A stretch of 64,000 nt of DNA from Veillonella caviae. GTDB taxonomy: Bacteria; Bacillota; Negativicutes; Veillonellales; Veillonellaceae. Of the stretch, positions 51,987 to 60,935 are shown piece after piece (the stretch's first letter is position 1; every line of letters starts with the position of its first letter). Made by a program: the position numbers and the translations under genes. Under the pieces are notes generated by a model that saw only the letters and a list, made by a program, of their open reading frames with translations, was not told the DNA's origin and ran no database searches. The stretch lies in contig NZ_RQUY01000007.1 in NCBI RefSeq assembly GCF_003992125.1, positions 1-64,000 of the forward strand, read 5' to 3'.

Positions 51987-52208
51987 CTATCCAACAATGC
52001 GCAACAACAAATTAAATAGTTGAGCAAAAATCGCATCATATACATAAATGAGTAAGGCGATAAAAATCGTTACCAAAAATACTACAATTGTGTAATTGAT
52101 GAGCTCTTTTCTTGTTGGCCAGACTACTTTTTTCAGTTCAGCCTTTACACCGCGGAAGAATTTACCAAATCCACCACGCTGCTGCACTGCTGAGTTAGAC
52201 TTTGCCAT
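51987..52208 (-). CDS. secE: Protein translocase subunit SecE
   Basis: 73 aa; one transmembrane helix near residues 40-62, with the conserved amphipathic RGVKAELKKVVWPTRKEL before it. Confidence 0.95.
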   Translation of the reverse strand: MAKSNSAVQQRGGFGKFFRGVKAELKKVVWPTRKELINYTIVVFLVTIFIALLIYVYDAIFAQLFNLLLRIVG

Positions 52209-52249
52209 TTGTTCACATCCTCAAATCAACAGGTAATGAATGATAAGAA

Positions 52250-52399
52250 TTATTTTGTTTCACGGTGTAATGTATGTTTACCGCAGAATTTGCAATATTT
52301 CATCATTTCAATACGATCAGGATTGTTTTTCTTATTCTTGTTCGTTTGATAGTTACGTTGTTTGCAATCTGTGCAAGCTAAAGTAATGGCATTACGCAT
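52250..52399 (-). CDS. rpmG: 50S ribosomal protein L33
   Basis: 49 aa; [19 protein letters not shown] start, with CxxC at 9-12 and [12 protein letters not shown] further on: zinc-binding form. First gene of rpmG-secE-nusG, behind a consensus promoter. Confidence 0.95.
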   Translation of the reverse strand: MRNAITLACTDCKQRNYQTNKNKKNNPDRIEMMKYCKFCGKHTLHRETK

Positions 52400-52475
52400 C
52401 CGGATACACCTCGCTTTATATGTTAATCTAAATATGTCTCTTGTACTCGAAAATCGGTCGACTACATACTAAAAA

Positions 52476-52504
52476 ACTATATCATATGAGTCAAGCGATG
52501 TCAA
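52476..52504 (-). promoter_or_regulatory. rpmG-secE-nusG promoter
   Basis: Minus-strand TTGACA (52499-52504), 17-bp spacer, TATAGT (52476-52481). Confidence 0.85.
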
Positions 52505-52561
52505 GTTTTTGAGCAACTCAAAAAAGCCAGGCACATATCTCCTGGACATGTTTAGTATAAC

Positions 52562-52604
52562 AAAGAATAACTGCTATAGCAAGATGCTACAGCAGTTATT
52601 CTTT
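52562..52604 (-). terminator. Second of two tandem tuf terminators
   Basis: 14-bp stem (52562-52575 with 52591-52604) extended inward by TAGC/GCTA. It directly follows the first hairpin in the tuf transcript. Confidence 0.7.
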
Positions 52605-52638
52605 AAAAATGCATCCTCAAAATAGAGGATGCATTTTT
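52605..52638 (-). terminator. First of two tandem tuf terminators
   Basis: Perfect 14-bp stem (52605-52618 with 52625-52638), 6-base loop, A/T run at both ends. Confidence 0.88.
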
Positions 52639-52679
52639 CTCCATATATAATATATAGGTTCTAATCTCAGATTAGCCTT

Positions 52680-53867
52680 TTAGCCTTCGATTGCAGTAAC
52701 TACGCCAGCGCCTACAGTGTGACCACCTTCGCGGATAGCGAAACGAAGACCTTCTTCGATAGCGATTGGAGTGATCAATTCGATATCCATAGTTACGTTA
52801 TCGCCAGGCATACACATTTCTACACCTTCAGGAAGGTTTACAACACCAGTTACGTCTGTTGTACGGAAGTAGAATTGTGGACGGTAGTTGGAGAAGAATG
52901 GAGTATGACGGCCACCTTCTTCTTTAGTCAATACGTATACTTCAGCTTTGAATTTAGTGTGTGGGTTGATGGAACCTGGTTTAGCCAATACTTGACCACG
53001 TTCGATGTCTTTACGGTCTACACCGCGAAGCAATGCACCAACATTGTCACCTGCTACTGCAGAATCCAAAGTTTTGCGGAACATTTCAAGACCAGTTACT
53101 ACGTAGGAGTCAGCTTTTTCTTTCAAACCTACTACTTCTACAGTATCGCCAACGTTTACTTCACCACGTTCAACACGGCCAGTTGCTACTGTACCACGAC
53201 CTGTAATTGTGAAAACGTCTTCTACTGGCATCAAGAAAGGTTTGTCAGTATCACGAACTGGAGTTGGGATGTAAGCGTCTACTTGAGCCATCAATTCTTC
53301 GATAGCTTTTACGTATTCAGCATCACCTTCCAACGCTTTCAACGCGGAACCAGCGATTACAGGGATGTCATCACCAGGGAATTCGTAGGAGGAAAGCAAT
53401 TCGCGAATTTCCATTTCTACTAATTCTAACAATTCTTCGTCGTCAACCATATCTTTTTTGTTCATGAATACAACGATAGCAGGTACACCTACTTGGCGAG
53501 CCAACAAAATGTGCTCACGAGTTTGTGGCATAGGGCCATCCGCAGCGGATACTACCAAGATAGCACCGTCCATTTGAGCAGCACCAGTGATCATGTTTTT
53601 AACATAGTCAGCATGGCCTGGGCAGTCAACGTGTGCATAGTGACGGCTGTCAGTTTCGTATTCAACGTGTGCAGTGTTGATTGTGATACCGCGTTCACGT
53701 TCTTCTGGAGCTTTATCGATCATGCTGTAATCTTGGAAATCAGCTTGACCTTTTTCAGCCAATACTTTTGTGATTGCAGCTGTCAAAGTAGTTTTACCAT
53801 GGTCAACGTGACCGATTGTACCGATATTAACATGCGGCTTATTACGTTCAAATTTTTCTTTTGCCAT
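52680..53867 (-). CDS. tuf: Elongation factor Tu, copy 2
   Basis: 395 aa, identical in protein sequence to the copy at 31705-32892; I noticed only a handful of silent differences in the DNA (for example near 52700, 52900, 53370, 53510 and 53540). It is a single-gene unit between a tRNA array and the rpmG operon. AGGAGG lies 13 bases from the ATG, three more than in copy 1, with AGGA and TCCT able to pair between them. Confidence 0.98.
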   Translation of the reverse strand: MAKEKFERNKPHVNIGTIGHVDHGKTTLTAAITKVLAEKGQADFQDYSMIDKAPEERERGITINTAHVEYETDSRHYAHVDCPGHADYVKNMITGAAQMDGAILVVSAADGPMPQTREHILLARQVGVPAIVVFMNKKDMVDDEELLELVEMEIRELLSSYEFPGDDIPVIAGSALKALEGDAEYVKAIEELMAQVDAYIPTPVRDTDKPFLMPVEDVFTITGRGTVATGRVERGEVNVGDTVEVVGLKEKADSYVVTGLEMFRKTLDSAVAGDNVGALLRGVDRKDIERGQVLAKPGSINPHTKFKAEVYVLTKEEGGRHTPFFSNYRPQFYFRTTDVTGVVNLPEGVEMCMPGDNVTMDIELITPIAIEEGLRFAIREGGHTVGAGVVTAIEG

Positions 53868-53914
53868 TTTAGGAAATAATCCTCCTTTTGAAAAACAAAA
53901 TACTTTATAGTATT

Positions 53915-53943
53915 ACTATATAATAATAAACTATTTTAATCAA
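53915..53943 (-). promoter_or_regulatory. tuf copy 2 promoter, proximal
   Basis: Minus-strand TTGATT (53938-53943), 17-bp spacer, TATAGT (53915-53920); start near 53908. Confidence 0.6.
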
Positions 53944-53967
53944 TGGACTATTCATCCCTTACACATC

Positions 53968-53976
53968 ATTATACCA
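53968..53976 (-). promoter_or_regulatory. tuf copy 2 promoter, distal (extended -10)
   Basis: Minus-strand TGGTATAAT; weak -35. Confidence 0.5.
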
Positions 53977-54135
53977 TACTGTGCAAATCTTTAATAAGTC
54001 CCTATCAGCGCAGGCATAGTCTAATATCCATATGTCCAATAAAGTTTGTTAAAATCGGCTCTATCATAAATGTTAGGCATACATTCCCACATCTAACAAA
54101 GTCCTCTTAAAACCCAACAATAATTTATAAAACAC

Positions 54136-54176
54136 AAAAACTCCTATCCTATAGACATCTATAGTTAGGAGTAAAA
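54136..54176 (-). terminator. Terminator of the five-tRNA array
   Basis: Interrupted stem ACTCCTA..CTATAGA / TCTATAG..TAGGAGT; minus-strand tail TTTTTGTGTTTT. It separates the tRNAs from tuf. Confidence 0.8.
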
Positions 54177-54196
54177 ACTTCACCAAGTGAAATTAA

Positions 54197-54273
54197 TGGT
54201 GGCGGCACACGGATTTGAACCGCGGACACACCGGGTATGAACCGATTGCTCTAGCCAACTGAGCTATGCCGCC
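54197..54273 (-). tRNA. tRNA-Met(CAU), elongator
   Basis: 77 nt with CCA. Fully paired acceptor GGCGGCA/TGCCGCC; anticodon loop TTCATAC gives CAU; the anticodon stem lacks the three G-C run of initiators. tRNA-Ile2 with lysidine is less likely, since the body matches elongator Met. Confidence 0.88.
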
Positions 54274-54278
54274 ATGTA

Positions 54279-54354
54279 TGGAGCTAGTGACCGGGATTGA
54301 ACCGGTGACCTTATCCTTACCAAGGATACGCTCTGCCGACTGAGCTACACCAGC
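54279..54354 (-). tRNA. tRNA-Thr(GGU)
   Basis: 76 nt with CCA. Acceptor GCTGGTG/CACTAGC (one G-T pair), anticodon loop TTGGTAA gives GGU. Confidence 0.95.
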
Positions 54355-54382
54355 ACAATGAACGTTCACGTCACTGCAATTA

Positions 54383-54458
<76 letters not shown>

Positions 54459-54465
54459 ATGTAAA

Positions 54466-54550
<85 letters not shown>

Positions 54551-54559
54551 AAAATAAAA

Positions 54560-54635
54560 TGGAGCTGGCGATAGGAATTGAACCCACAACCTGCTGATTA
54601 CAAGTCAGCTGCTCTACCTATTGAGCTACGCCAGC
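54560..54635 (-). tRNA. tRNA-Thr(UGU)
   Basis: 76 nt with CCA. Acceptor GCTGGCG/CGCCAGC, anticodon loop CTTGTAA gives UGU. First gene of its array. Confidence 0.96.
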
Positions 54636-54653
54636 ATCATTACGACAAGATGT

Positions 54654-54682
54654 ATTGTATCATCTGCCACACTAAGTGTCAA
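54654..54682 (-). promoter_or_regulatory. Promoter of the five-tRNA array
   Basis: Minus-strand TTGACA (54677-54682), 17-bp spacer, TACAAT (54654-54659); start near 54647. Confidence 0.85.
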
Positions 54683-54979
54683 GAACTTTTTTAAACTTTT
54701 TTAATTAAGTTCTCGTTCTTTCACTGCGGTGTTCCTTAGTGCTATATCAATATATCACGAATGAATTTCTAATGCAAGTATTTTATCAAAAAAATTTTAT
54801 TTTTCATTTCAAAAATAGCCAAAAACCAGCAAAACCTAAGTATTATCTAGATTTTGCTGGCTGTTATTGTAGATACAATATAAAATTAGCACATATATCT
54901 TTAAAATCTCACTAACGGTTACCGCAATACAAGCAGCAACATACAGTCTGCATAACACATAATGAATCAGCAGAGTATT
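54683..54979. other. Intergenic region upstream of tRNA array
   Basis: Contains only the terminator of the BrxF-like gene; otherwise AT-rich with no gene or repeat that I can support. Confidence 0.5.
54826..54860 (-). terminator. Terminator of the BrxF-like gene
   Basis: 9-bp stem CCAGCAAAA/TTTTGCTGG (54826-54834, 54852-54860) with TTTTTGG after it on the minus strand, about 120 bp beyond the stop codon. Confidence 0.7.
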
Positions 54980-55444
54980 TTAATCAATTACAATTACATG
55001 TTCTGGTTGTGAAATAGTAACCACTGCATGTTTCGGATTGTTATTATGTTCTAAATAGAGCTGATCGCCTTCTAAGTGACCACGCCATCCAACCACGATA
55101 GGATAGGTTTTACTGATTGTTTTCAAGATATCTAAAGGTTCTAAATTCAAAATAGGCGCAAACAACACATTAATACCATCTAAGAGGACTACCTCCGTAT
55201 CACTGCGGGTTAGAGCCCGTCTTATCACATCCTCTGCGAGTTTAGGACGTTCGTCACGAGGAACTAACAAAAACTCCTCTTCAATGAGCTGTTTCGCTTC
55301 TAAATATTTCCATCCTTTTTGCTCAGCTAATTCACGAATCAACAAACTTTTGCCAGAACCAGGACCACCTACGATGAACAATATACGTTCTTCATCACCT
55401 TGAATTTGCTCCCAACGTTCTTTCACATCTTGTACAGTAACCAT
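54980..55444 (-). CDS. BrxF-like P-loop ATPase (orphan)
   Basis: 154-aa soluble P-loop protein. Walker A GGPGSGKS at residues 26-33, Walker B-like VVLLDGI at 85-91, then ILNLEPLDILKTIS and VVGWRGHLEGDQLYLEH. The order and spacing of these segments resemble BrxF, the small ATPase of type-3 BREX phage defence, in which the LD-x-I-x-x-LF segment precedes a VVxWxG strand. No other BREX gene is present in the window. GGAGG precedes the ATG, and the gene lies 27 bp behind a secreted protein, so the two are probably cotranscribed. A generic AAA-like housekeeping ATPase is the alternative. Confidence 0.6.
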   Translation of the reverse strand: MVTVQDVKERWEQIQGDEERILFIVGGPGSGKSLLIRELAEQKGWKYLEAKQLIEEEFLLVPRDERPKLAEDVIRRALTRSDTEVVLLDGINVLFAPILNLEPLDILKTISKTYPIVVGWRGHLEGDQLYLEHNNNPKHAVVTISQPEHVIVID

Positions 55445-55471
55445 ATCCTTTACCTCCTCGCTTAGATAAAC

Positions 55472-56995
55472 CTACTTAACTGGTCGATCAGATAACATAA
55501 CGGATTTGATATATTGGTTTTTATCATCTAAGGCGAACTGTAAATAAGAAGTATTCGACCTTGGATTTTTGTACTCATATACAGTAGCTGTGCCATTATC
55601 TGTGCTAGATTCTACGATGCGTGTCGGCATACCGTAGACGAATAGCAATAGATATTTTGTATCCCCTATGGAAATTCCCCGTCTCGTCGGTGTATATATA
55701 TTGAGTAATACCCGATTGATAAGAGATGCTTTGTCCACACTGACACCATATTCATTATAGCCAATAAAACTGGAACCAAATAACATACCTTGGGTGCGCC
55801 ATTCACTATTCGAATCATTGGAAAACTTTTGATTCAAATGCAACCCACGCAAAACAAAATCATCCTCAGTCAATTGCCCTGCCTTAAAATCATACATATC
55901 CGTAGTTGGCAGACCAAAACGAGGCCATACTTGCCCATCTATAATATCAATTGATTCAATATTATTCTTCTTGATGGTGAAAGCAATATACGCAACCCCT
56001 TTTTCTATAGCACGCTTAGATTGGCTATTATTATTTGTATTCGCTATAACAGGAGTAAACTCCTTTTTTTCATTCCATACTTTTTCGTTATCACTTTTAT
56101 ATAAGAATATATAAGATTCATCCGATGAATTACGCCACATCGCATTAGGGCTACCATATGCAAAAATCATTTCCATACGAGAAGTACCAATGCCAACATC
56201 GCGGACAGTACTTGCTTGCTTATCTGTAGTATGAATATTTGTAATAGCACCTACAGGATACAAATAAGTAGCTCCTTGTCCGCGCAACTGATGATTAGTT
56301 AGTCTGGATTTATCCGGTCCAGTATATACAGTTATATCCATATGTTTCTCATGATATGTCGTGAACACACCTTTTACTGTTTTCTTGGTAGCTAATGCCG
56401 GTGTATAAATATCACCAATAGCATACCCATGGGTAAATGCTGTATCAGCAGTGTCATCACGTAGTTTATCATCACCAGAATTCATCTCAGCTGATGATGA
56501 TTTTCCGTTTTTGATAAACACTAAAAAATCGTCTAACACTCCTAATGCAGGTAAATTATTAGACGTATAAGAACGACCGATATCAGCTAAATTATTACGC
56601 GTATCAGAAGGCATTTCTCCATCATTTTCACTGGCTGCTTGCCAATATTGAAGAGAATCTCCAAAAGCGGTCACCGCCAATTGCTCTGCTAGCCAACCTT
56701 TTTTAGAGCGTATTGTTTCATCATTAGTTTTAATAATAATAATTGGTGTCGGCTCTTCCGTAGCATAATTAACATTATCATCGCTAACTTCACGGGCCGT
56801 ATCATCTACTGCATGAGGTACAGTACTGTCCCCTACATCACCAACCACCGTATCTGCTGCAACAGATGCAACACGCGTTGTATTGATATCATTAGCTAAG
56901 CGTATAGCATCATCTACAACAGAAGTCGCCGACGCAGGGACTACAATCGATACAAACGCAGCAGCTAACGCCATCTTAGATAGTACATATTTCAT
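55472..56995 (-). CDS. Secreted protein of unknown function with two related modules
   Basis: 507 aa, not recognised. Residues 1-23 form a signal peptide with an AxA cleavage site (PASA). A low-complexity Asp/Val/Thr-rich region follows to about residue 80. Two C-terminal modules look related: residues 266-352 (VGIGTSRMEMIFAYGSPN, then IAFTIKKNNIESIDI) and 438-502 (RRGISIGDTKYLLLFVYGMP, then LQFALDDKNQYIKSVML), with a shared G-I-x-G...YG-x-P strand pattern reminiscent of BamE/SmpA-type repeats. No membrane anchor or lipobox is seen. Likely periplasmic; upstream partner of the BrxF-like gene. Confidence 0.7.
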   Translation of the reverse strand: MKYVLSKMALAAAFVSIVVPASATSVVDDAIRLANDINTTRVASVAADTVVGDVGDSTVPHAVDDTAREVSDDNVNYATEEPTPIIIIKTNDETIRSKKGWLAEQLAVTAFGDSLQYWQAASENDGEMPSDTRNNLADIGRSYTSNNLPALGVLDDFLVFIKNGKSSSAEMNSGDDKLRDDTADTAFTHGYAIGDIYTPALATKKTVKGVFTTYHEKHMDITVYTGPDKSRLTNHQLRGQGATYLYPVGAITNIHTTDKQASTVRDVGIGTSRMEMIFAYGSPNAMWRNSSDESYIFLYKSDNEKVWNEKKEFTPVIANTNNNSQSKRAIEKGVAYIAFTIKKNNIESIDIIDGQVWPRFGLPTTDMYDFKAGQLTEDDFVLRGLHLNQKFSNDSNSEWRTQGMLFGSSFIGYNEYGVSVDKASLINRVLLNIYTPTRRGISIGDTKYLLLFVYGMPTRIVESSTDNGTATVYEYKNPRSNTSYLQFALDDKNQYIKSVMLSDRPVK

Positions 56996-57038
56996 TAATT
57001 ATTCTCCATTTATACAACTCATTTGAAATTCATTACAG

Positions 57039-57069
57039 CATCTGCATCACTAAATTTACGCTGCAGATG
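57039..57069. other. Hairpin between hypB and the secreted-protein gene
   Basis: CATCTGCA (57039-57046) pairs perfectly with TGCAGATG (57062-57069). There is no T-run, so it may be an operator or a non-canonical terminator for hypB. Confidence 0.35.
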
Positions 57070-57098
57070 TATCGTGTATTTCTATTCTAACTGAGTTC

Positions 57099-57752
57099 TT
57101 ATCGGTACATCTTCAATTGTTCTTTTAGCCAATCAATCCAAGTTGCTAATCCATCTTTCGCAATACAGCTCACTTCAAATATAAAACCTTGAGGATTTAA
57201 ATTCCGAATGTCCTTCACCGCTTTATCCTTATTGAACGGCACATATGGTAGCAAATCTATTTTATTCAGCAATACTGCTTTTGATTCTTTAAAAATCAAT
57301 GGGTATTTAAGAGGTTTATCTTCCCCCTCTGTAACAGATAAAACTGTTACTTTCATAGATTCGCCAATTTCAAATTCTGCAGGGCATACTAAATTACCAA
57401 CATTTTCAATGATAATCATATCCAATGTATCAAGGTCTAAGTCCTCCACCGCATCTTGAATCATGTGAGCATCTAAATGGCACCCACCGACCGTATTGAT
57501 TTGAATAACAGGCACTCCCAATGCATGAATACGTTCTGCGTCTTGGTTAGTAAATAGATCACCTTCAATAACAGCGATGTTATAATCTTTCACCAGCTCT
57601 TGTAAAGTGGCCTCAAGCAAAGATGTTTTACCAGCCCCTGGAGACCCCATTAAATTAAATACGAATATGTTTTTTTCTTTAAACAATCGTTGCAAATCGC
57701 TAGCAATGGCATCATTTTTAGCGAGCACATTTGTTTTAACTTCTACTTGCAT
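57099..57752 (-). CDS. hypB: Hydrogenase nickel-insertion GTPase HypB
   Basis: SIMIBI GTPase that, with HypA, delivers nickel to [NiFe]-hydrogenase. 217 aa; P-loop MGSPGAGKTS at residues 35-44, EGDLFTNQDAERI near residue 63, and the metal-site GGCHLDAHM near residue 93. The N-terminal His-rich storage stretch and CxxCGC motif of some HypB proteins are absent. It follows hypA by 7 bp. Confidence 0.95.
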   Translation of the reverse strand: MQVEVKTNVLAKNDAIASDLQRLFKEKNIFVFNLMGSPGAGKTSLLEATLQELVKDYNIAVIEGDLFTNQDAERIHALGVPVIQINTVGGCHLDAHMIQDAVEDLDLDTLDMIIIENVGNLVCPAEFEIGESMKVTVLSVTEGEDKPLKYPLIFKESKAVLLNKIDLLPYVPFNKDKAVKDIRNLNPQGFIFEVSCIAKDGLATWIDWLKEQLKMYR

Positions 57753-57759
57753 ACTAACC

Positions 57760-58101
57760 TCAATCTATATCAATTGATGTGACTTGCAATTCGCGCCCTC
57801 CAATAGTATTGATATATTTACTTTCACAATGTGGACAAATAAAGGCATAATTTTGCACATCAAATACAGCATCACAATCTAAACATTGTCCAGTAATAGG
57901 AATGGTGTGAATATCAATTTTCGAACCTTCAGCAGCTGTTCCCTTGACAACAGCATCCCAACAAAATAAAAGCGCATCTGGTTCAACTCCACTCATAAGA
58001 CCCAAATCGAGTTGCACGGAGTGAATGATAATTCCATTATTTTGTCTCATCGTATCTAAAGCAATATCCAAAATACCTTCAGCAATGGACATTTCATGCA
58101 T
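57760..58101 (-). CDS. hypA: Hydrogenase nickel metallochaperone HypA
   Basis: 113 aa. MHEMSIAEGIL carries the Ni-binding His2, and CLDC...CPHC near residues 73-95 form the zinc site. The ATG at 58101 lies inside the folD end (8-base overlap) with GAGG eight bases upstream; a frame from 58113 starts before that site. No hydrogenase structural gene is in the window. Confidence 0.95.
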   Translation of the reverse strand: MHEMSIAEGILDIALDTMRQNNGIIIHSVQLDLGLMSGVEPDALLFCWDAVVKGTAAEGSKIDIHTIPITGQCLDCDAVFDVQNYAFICPHCESKYINTIGGRELQVTSIDID

Positions 58102-58921
58102 GATAAGCCTCAAATACAGCTTCTAACATCATAGTAGTTGTTACAGAACCAACACCGCCAGGCACAGGTGTAATAGCACTAGCTACTTTACTAACAGCAA
58201 CATAATCTACATCGCCTACAGTTTTTCCATCTAATTCATTAATACCTACGTCGATAACAACAGCGCCGGATTTCACCATGTTGTCCGTAATCATATGAGC
58301 ACGCCCTGCTGCGGCAATAACAATATCAGCTTCTCTTACATGACTCGCCAAATCGGCAGTGCGAGAGTGGCAAATAGACACCGTTGCATGACGTTCTAGT
58401 GCCATCAATGCCACTGGTTTACCAATCACTTGGCTACGCCCTATAACCACCACGTGTTTCCCTTCTAAAGGAATACCATAATGATCGAGAATAGCGATAC
58501 ATGCCTTGGCTGTACAAGGAACAAAACCGCCTTTACCAGCCGTTACAAGACCAATATTATGGGTTGTTAGTCCGTCTATATCCTTTTTAGGGTTTAACGC
58601 ATCAATAAGCGCTTCTGTATCAATATGTTTCGGCATAGGCATAAGTGGCAAAATACCATGTACCGCATCATCATTATTCAAATCTGTTAAAGCAGCGAAT
58701 ACCTCTTCATTCGTTGCCGTAGCAGGTAATTGTTTACGAACAAAGCCATAACCAAAATTTTTTGCTGTTTTTTCCATAAAATCTGCATACATATTGGCCC
58801 CATGGTCATCCCCTACAAGCAAAATAGCCATCGTGATTACGCCTTCACCAATGGATGTCATTTTCTCTTGCAAAATCGTTTTATGTGCATCAGCAACTGC
58901 TTTTCCTCGTAATTCTAACAT
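58094..58921 (-). CDS. folD: FolD-like methylene-tetrahydrofolate dehydrogenase/cyclohydrolase
   Basis: 275 aa with the FolD fold: VGDDHGANMYADFMEK near residue 36, KKDIDGLTTHNIG near residue 112, the NAD(P) motif VVIGRSQVIGKPVA near residue 158 and ITPVPGGVG near the end. Two catalytic positions differ: the YxxxK lysine is Met49, and the VQLPLP glutamine loop reads PLMPMP (Leu93). The dehydrogenase half looks normal, so it may lack cyclohydrolase activity. The ATG at 58921 has GGAG six bases upstream. It overlaps hypA. Confidence 0.85.
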   Translation of the reverse strand: MLELRGKAVADAHKTILQEKMTSIGEGVITMAILLVGDDHGANMYADFMEKTAKNFGYGFVRKQLPATATNEEVFAALTDLNNDDAVHGILPLMPMPKHIDTEALIDALNPKKDIDGLTTHNIGLVTAGKGGFVPCTAKACIAILDHYGIPLEGKHVVVIGRSQVIGKPVALMALERHATVSICHSRTADLASHVREADIVIAAAGRAHMITDNMVKSGAVVIDVGINELDGKTVGDVDYVAVSKVASAITPVPGGVGSVTTTMMLEAVFEAYHA

Positions 58922-58956
58922 TGTTATCTCCAATTCTTATATCTGTGAAATTTATA

Positions 58957-60924
58957 TTAATGATTAAAATGAACCGTTATAGCTGTGCCCTGTTTAACAG
59001 TGGTGCCTGGCATTTCATCTTGTGATACAGCACGTCCCGTGCCATCAGGTTTAAAATTAAGGCCCGCCTGATGTAGCCAATCCCGTACTTCTCCGAAAGT
59101 AAATCCTGTAAAATTTGGCAACGTAATACTACCTGAACTACTTGAATTCACAGGTGGCAATGTTTTTACTGGCACTGTAGATACGGCTACTTCATCCTTT
59201 ACATAAGGAGATAATTGGTAATACCTTACTAGCTGAACCATAATATCTTTAAACACAGGCGCCGCAATTTGCCCACCATAAATAGAACCTTTTTGCGGAT
59301 CATCGATAGCGACGAGGACTACAAATTTTGGGTCTTCTACAGGTCCAAAACCAATGAAGGATGCAATATATTGTCCATCTAAATAGCCACCGTTTTGAGT
59401 ATCCAATTTTTCAGCTGTCCCTGTTTTACCACCGAAATGATAGCCCTCTACCATCGCCTTAGTACCACCACCTTCGGACACCTCTTTTTCAAGAATATCT
59501 ACAACAGTCTTAGCCGTTTCTGCAGGAATCGGTTGACCTACCACTTGCGGTTCTGTAGTGCTAGTCACCTCTCCTTTTACATCGCTATAAGATTTAATGA
59601 TATGCGGTTTCATCATGGTGCCCCCATTGGATAAAGCACCAAAAGCACGTACCATTTGCAACGGTGTTACAGCCACACCTTGACCAATTGACATAGTTGC
59701 TACATCTAATTTACTCATATCCGTTGGGTCGTATAGAATCCCTTCCCCTTCCCCAGGAAGTTCAATACCCGTAGTAGATCCAAATCCATAGGCACGCACA
59801 TATTTAGATAAAATCTCTGCCCCTGTAGTAGTACCAATTTCTGCCATCCCTGTATTGATAGAGAATTTTAGGATATCCAGAAGCTTAACAGGTCCATAAC
59901 CTTCTCCATTCCAGTTTTGCATCACGTGACCATTAGCTACAAAAGCGCCTTTATCATTATACACTTGTTCTAATTTCCACTTACCAGATGCCAATGCGGC
60001 AGATGCGATAAGCGGTTTAAAGGTAGAGCCAGGTTCATACAAATTAGTGACTGCAATGTTCTTAAAGTCTTCTTCTGACCCTTGATTATAATGATTTGGA
60101 TCATATGTTGGTCGGTTTGCCATAGCCAAAATTTCCCCTGTTTTAGGGTCCATAATAATAACACTAGCATGTTTGGCAGCAGTATATTCCATGGCTTTAT
60201 CAAGAGCTCGTTCCGCAATGAATTGAACATTTGCATCAATAGTAAGTGTCACACTTTTACCCTTGTCAGGTAAAAATTTCGACAATACAGACCCAAAAAT
60301 AGCGTACCCTTTATTATCAGTGGCCACTAGTTCTTGCTGTGTACCACCCTTGAGTTCGTCATCCAATACCATTTCAAGGCCATCTAATCCTTTATCATCA
60401 GTGCCTACAAACCCCAGCACTTGTGCAGCTAAATTGCCATTTGGATAATATCGTTTAGATTCCTCTACAAAATTGATACCCACCAGTTTTTGTTCATCAA
60501 TGATAGCTTGTACAGCTTTTGATTGTGCTGGTTCCATCATGCGATTAATCCACACAAATGCAGTATCCTCTTGCAAAGCCTTCACAATATCATCCTTACT
60601 CATCTCTACATAAGGAGCAAGGAGTTCCGCCATGTCCTGAGGTGATTTATTGATCATTTTCGGATCCGCATATAGTGATTTTGTAACCACACTCATGGCT
60701 AATGGCTTGCCATGACGGTCATAAATAGTGCCTCGCGGTGACTGTAATTTTCTATCCACCTGCACTTGGCTCAAATTCTTCGCTTGTAACTCAGACTGGT
60801 CTATCACTTGCAAGTCTACCAAACGATACACCAAAACGAGTACGACAACTAAAAATGCTCGTGCACAAAATTCGATTCGTTTATTCTGACTCCCTGACAG
60901 ATTTATATTTAACTTGAATTTCAT
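58957..60924 (-). CDS. Class B penicillin-binding protein with PASTA domain (FtsI/SpoVD type)
   Basis: Transpeptidase that cross-links peptidoglycan. 655 aa: single membrane anchor at residues 22-38, PBP dimer domain (SPRGTIYDRHGKPLAMS at 62), catalytic S300-TFK, S355-IN and K500-TGT motifs, and one C-terminal PASTA domain (599-653). Architecture matches SpoVD or PBP2x. It is outside a division cluster and sits between folD and cca, 12 bp after the latter. Confidence 0.92.
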   Translation of the reverse strand: MKFKLNINLSGSQNKRIEFCARAFLVVVLVLVYRLVDLQVIDQSELQAKNLSQVQVDRKLQSPRGTIYDRHGKPLAMSVVTKSLYADPKMINKSPQDMAELLAPYVEMSKDDIVKALQEDTAFVWINRMMEPAQSKAVQAIIDEQKLVGINFVEESKRYYPNGNLAAQVLGFVGTDDKGLDGLEMVLDDELKGGTQQELVATDNKGYAIFGSVLSKFLPDKGKSVTLTIDANVQFIAERALDKAMEYTAAKHASVIIMDPKTGEILAMANRPTYDPNHYNQGSEEDFKNIAVTNLYEPGSTFKPLIASAALASGKWKLEQVYNDKGAFVANGHVMQNWNGEGYGPVKLLDILKFSINTGMAEIGTTTGAEILSKYVRAYGFGSTTGIELPGEGEGILYDPTDMSKLDVATMSIGQGVAVTPLQMVRAFGALSNGGTMMKPHIIKSYSDVKGEVTSTTEPQVVGQPIPAETAKTVVDILEKEVSEGGGTKAMVEGYHFGGKTGTAEKLDTQNGGYLDGQYIASFIGFGPVEDPKFVVLVAIDDPQKGSIYGGQIAAPVFKDIMVQLVRYYQLSPYVKDEVAVSTVPVKTLPPVNSSSSGSITLPNFTGFTFGEVRDWLHQAGLNFKPDGTGRAVSQDEMPGTTVKQGTAITVHFNH

Positions 60925-60935
60925 TATACTATTCC

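Larger units (their letters stand above)
53868..54135. other. tuf copy 2 upstream region
   Basis: No gene. It carries two candidate minus-strand promoters for tuf and no further structure that I recognise. Confidence 0.55.

Noticed and set aside
54980-55444. A complete BREX or other phage-defence island
   Set aside because: Only the BrxF-like gene has any defence resemblance; its neighbours are hydrogenase maturation, folate and tRNA genes.
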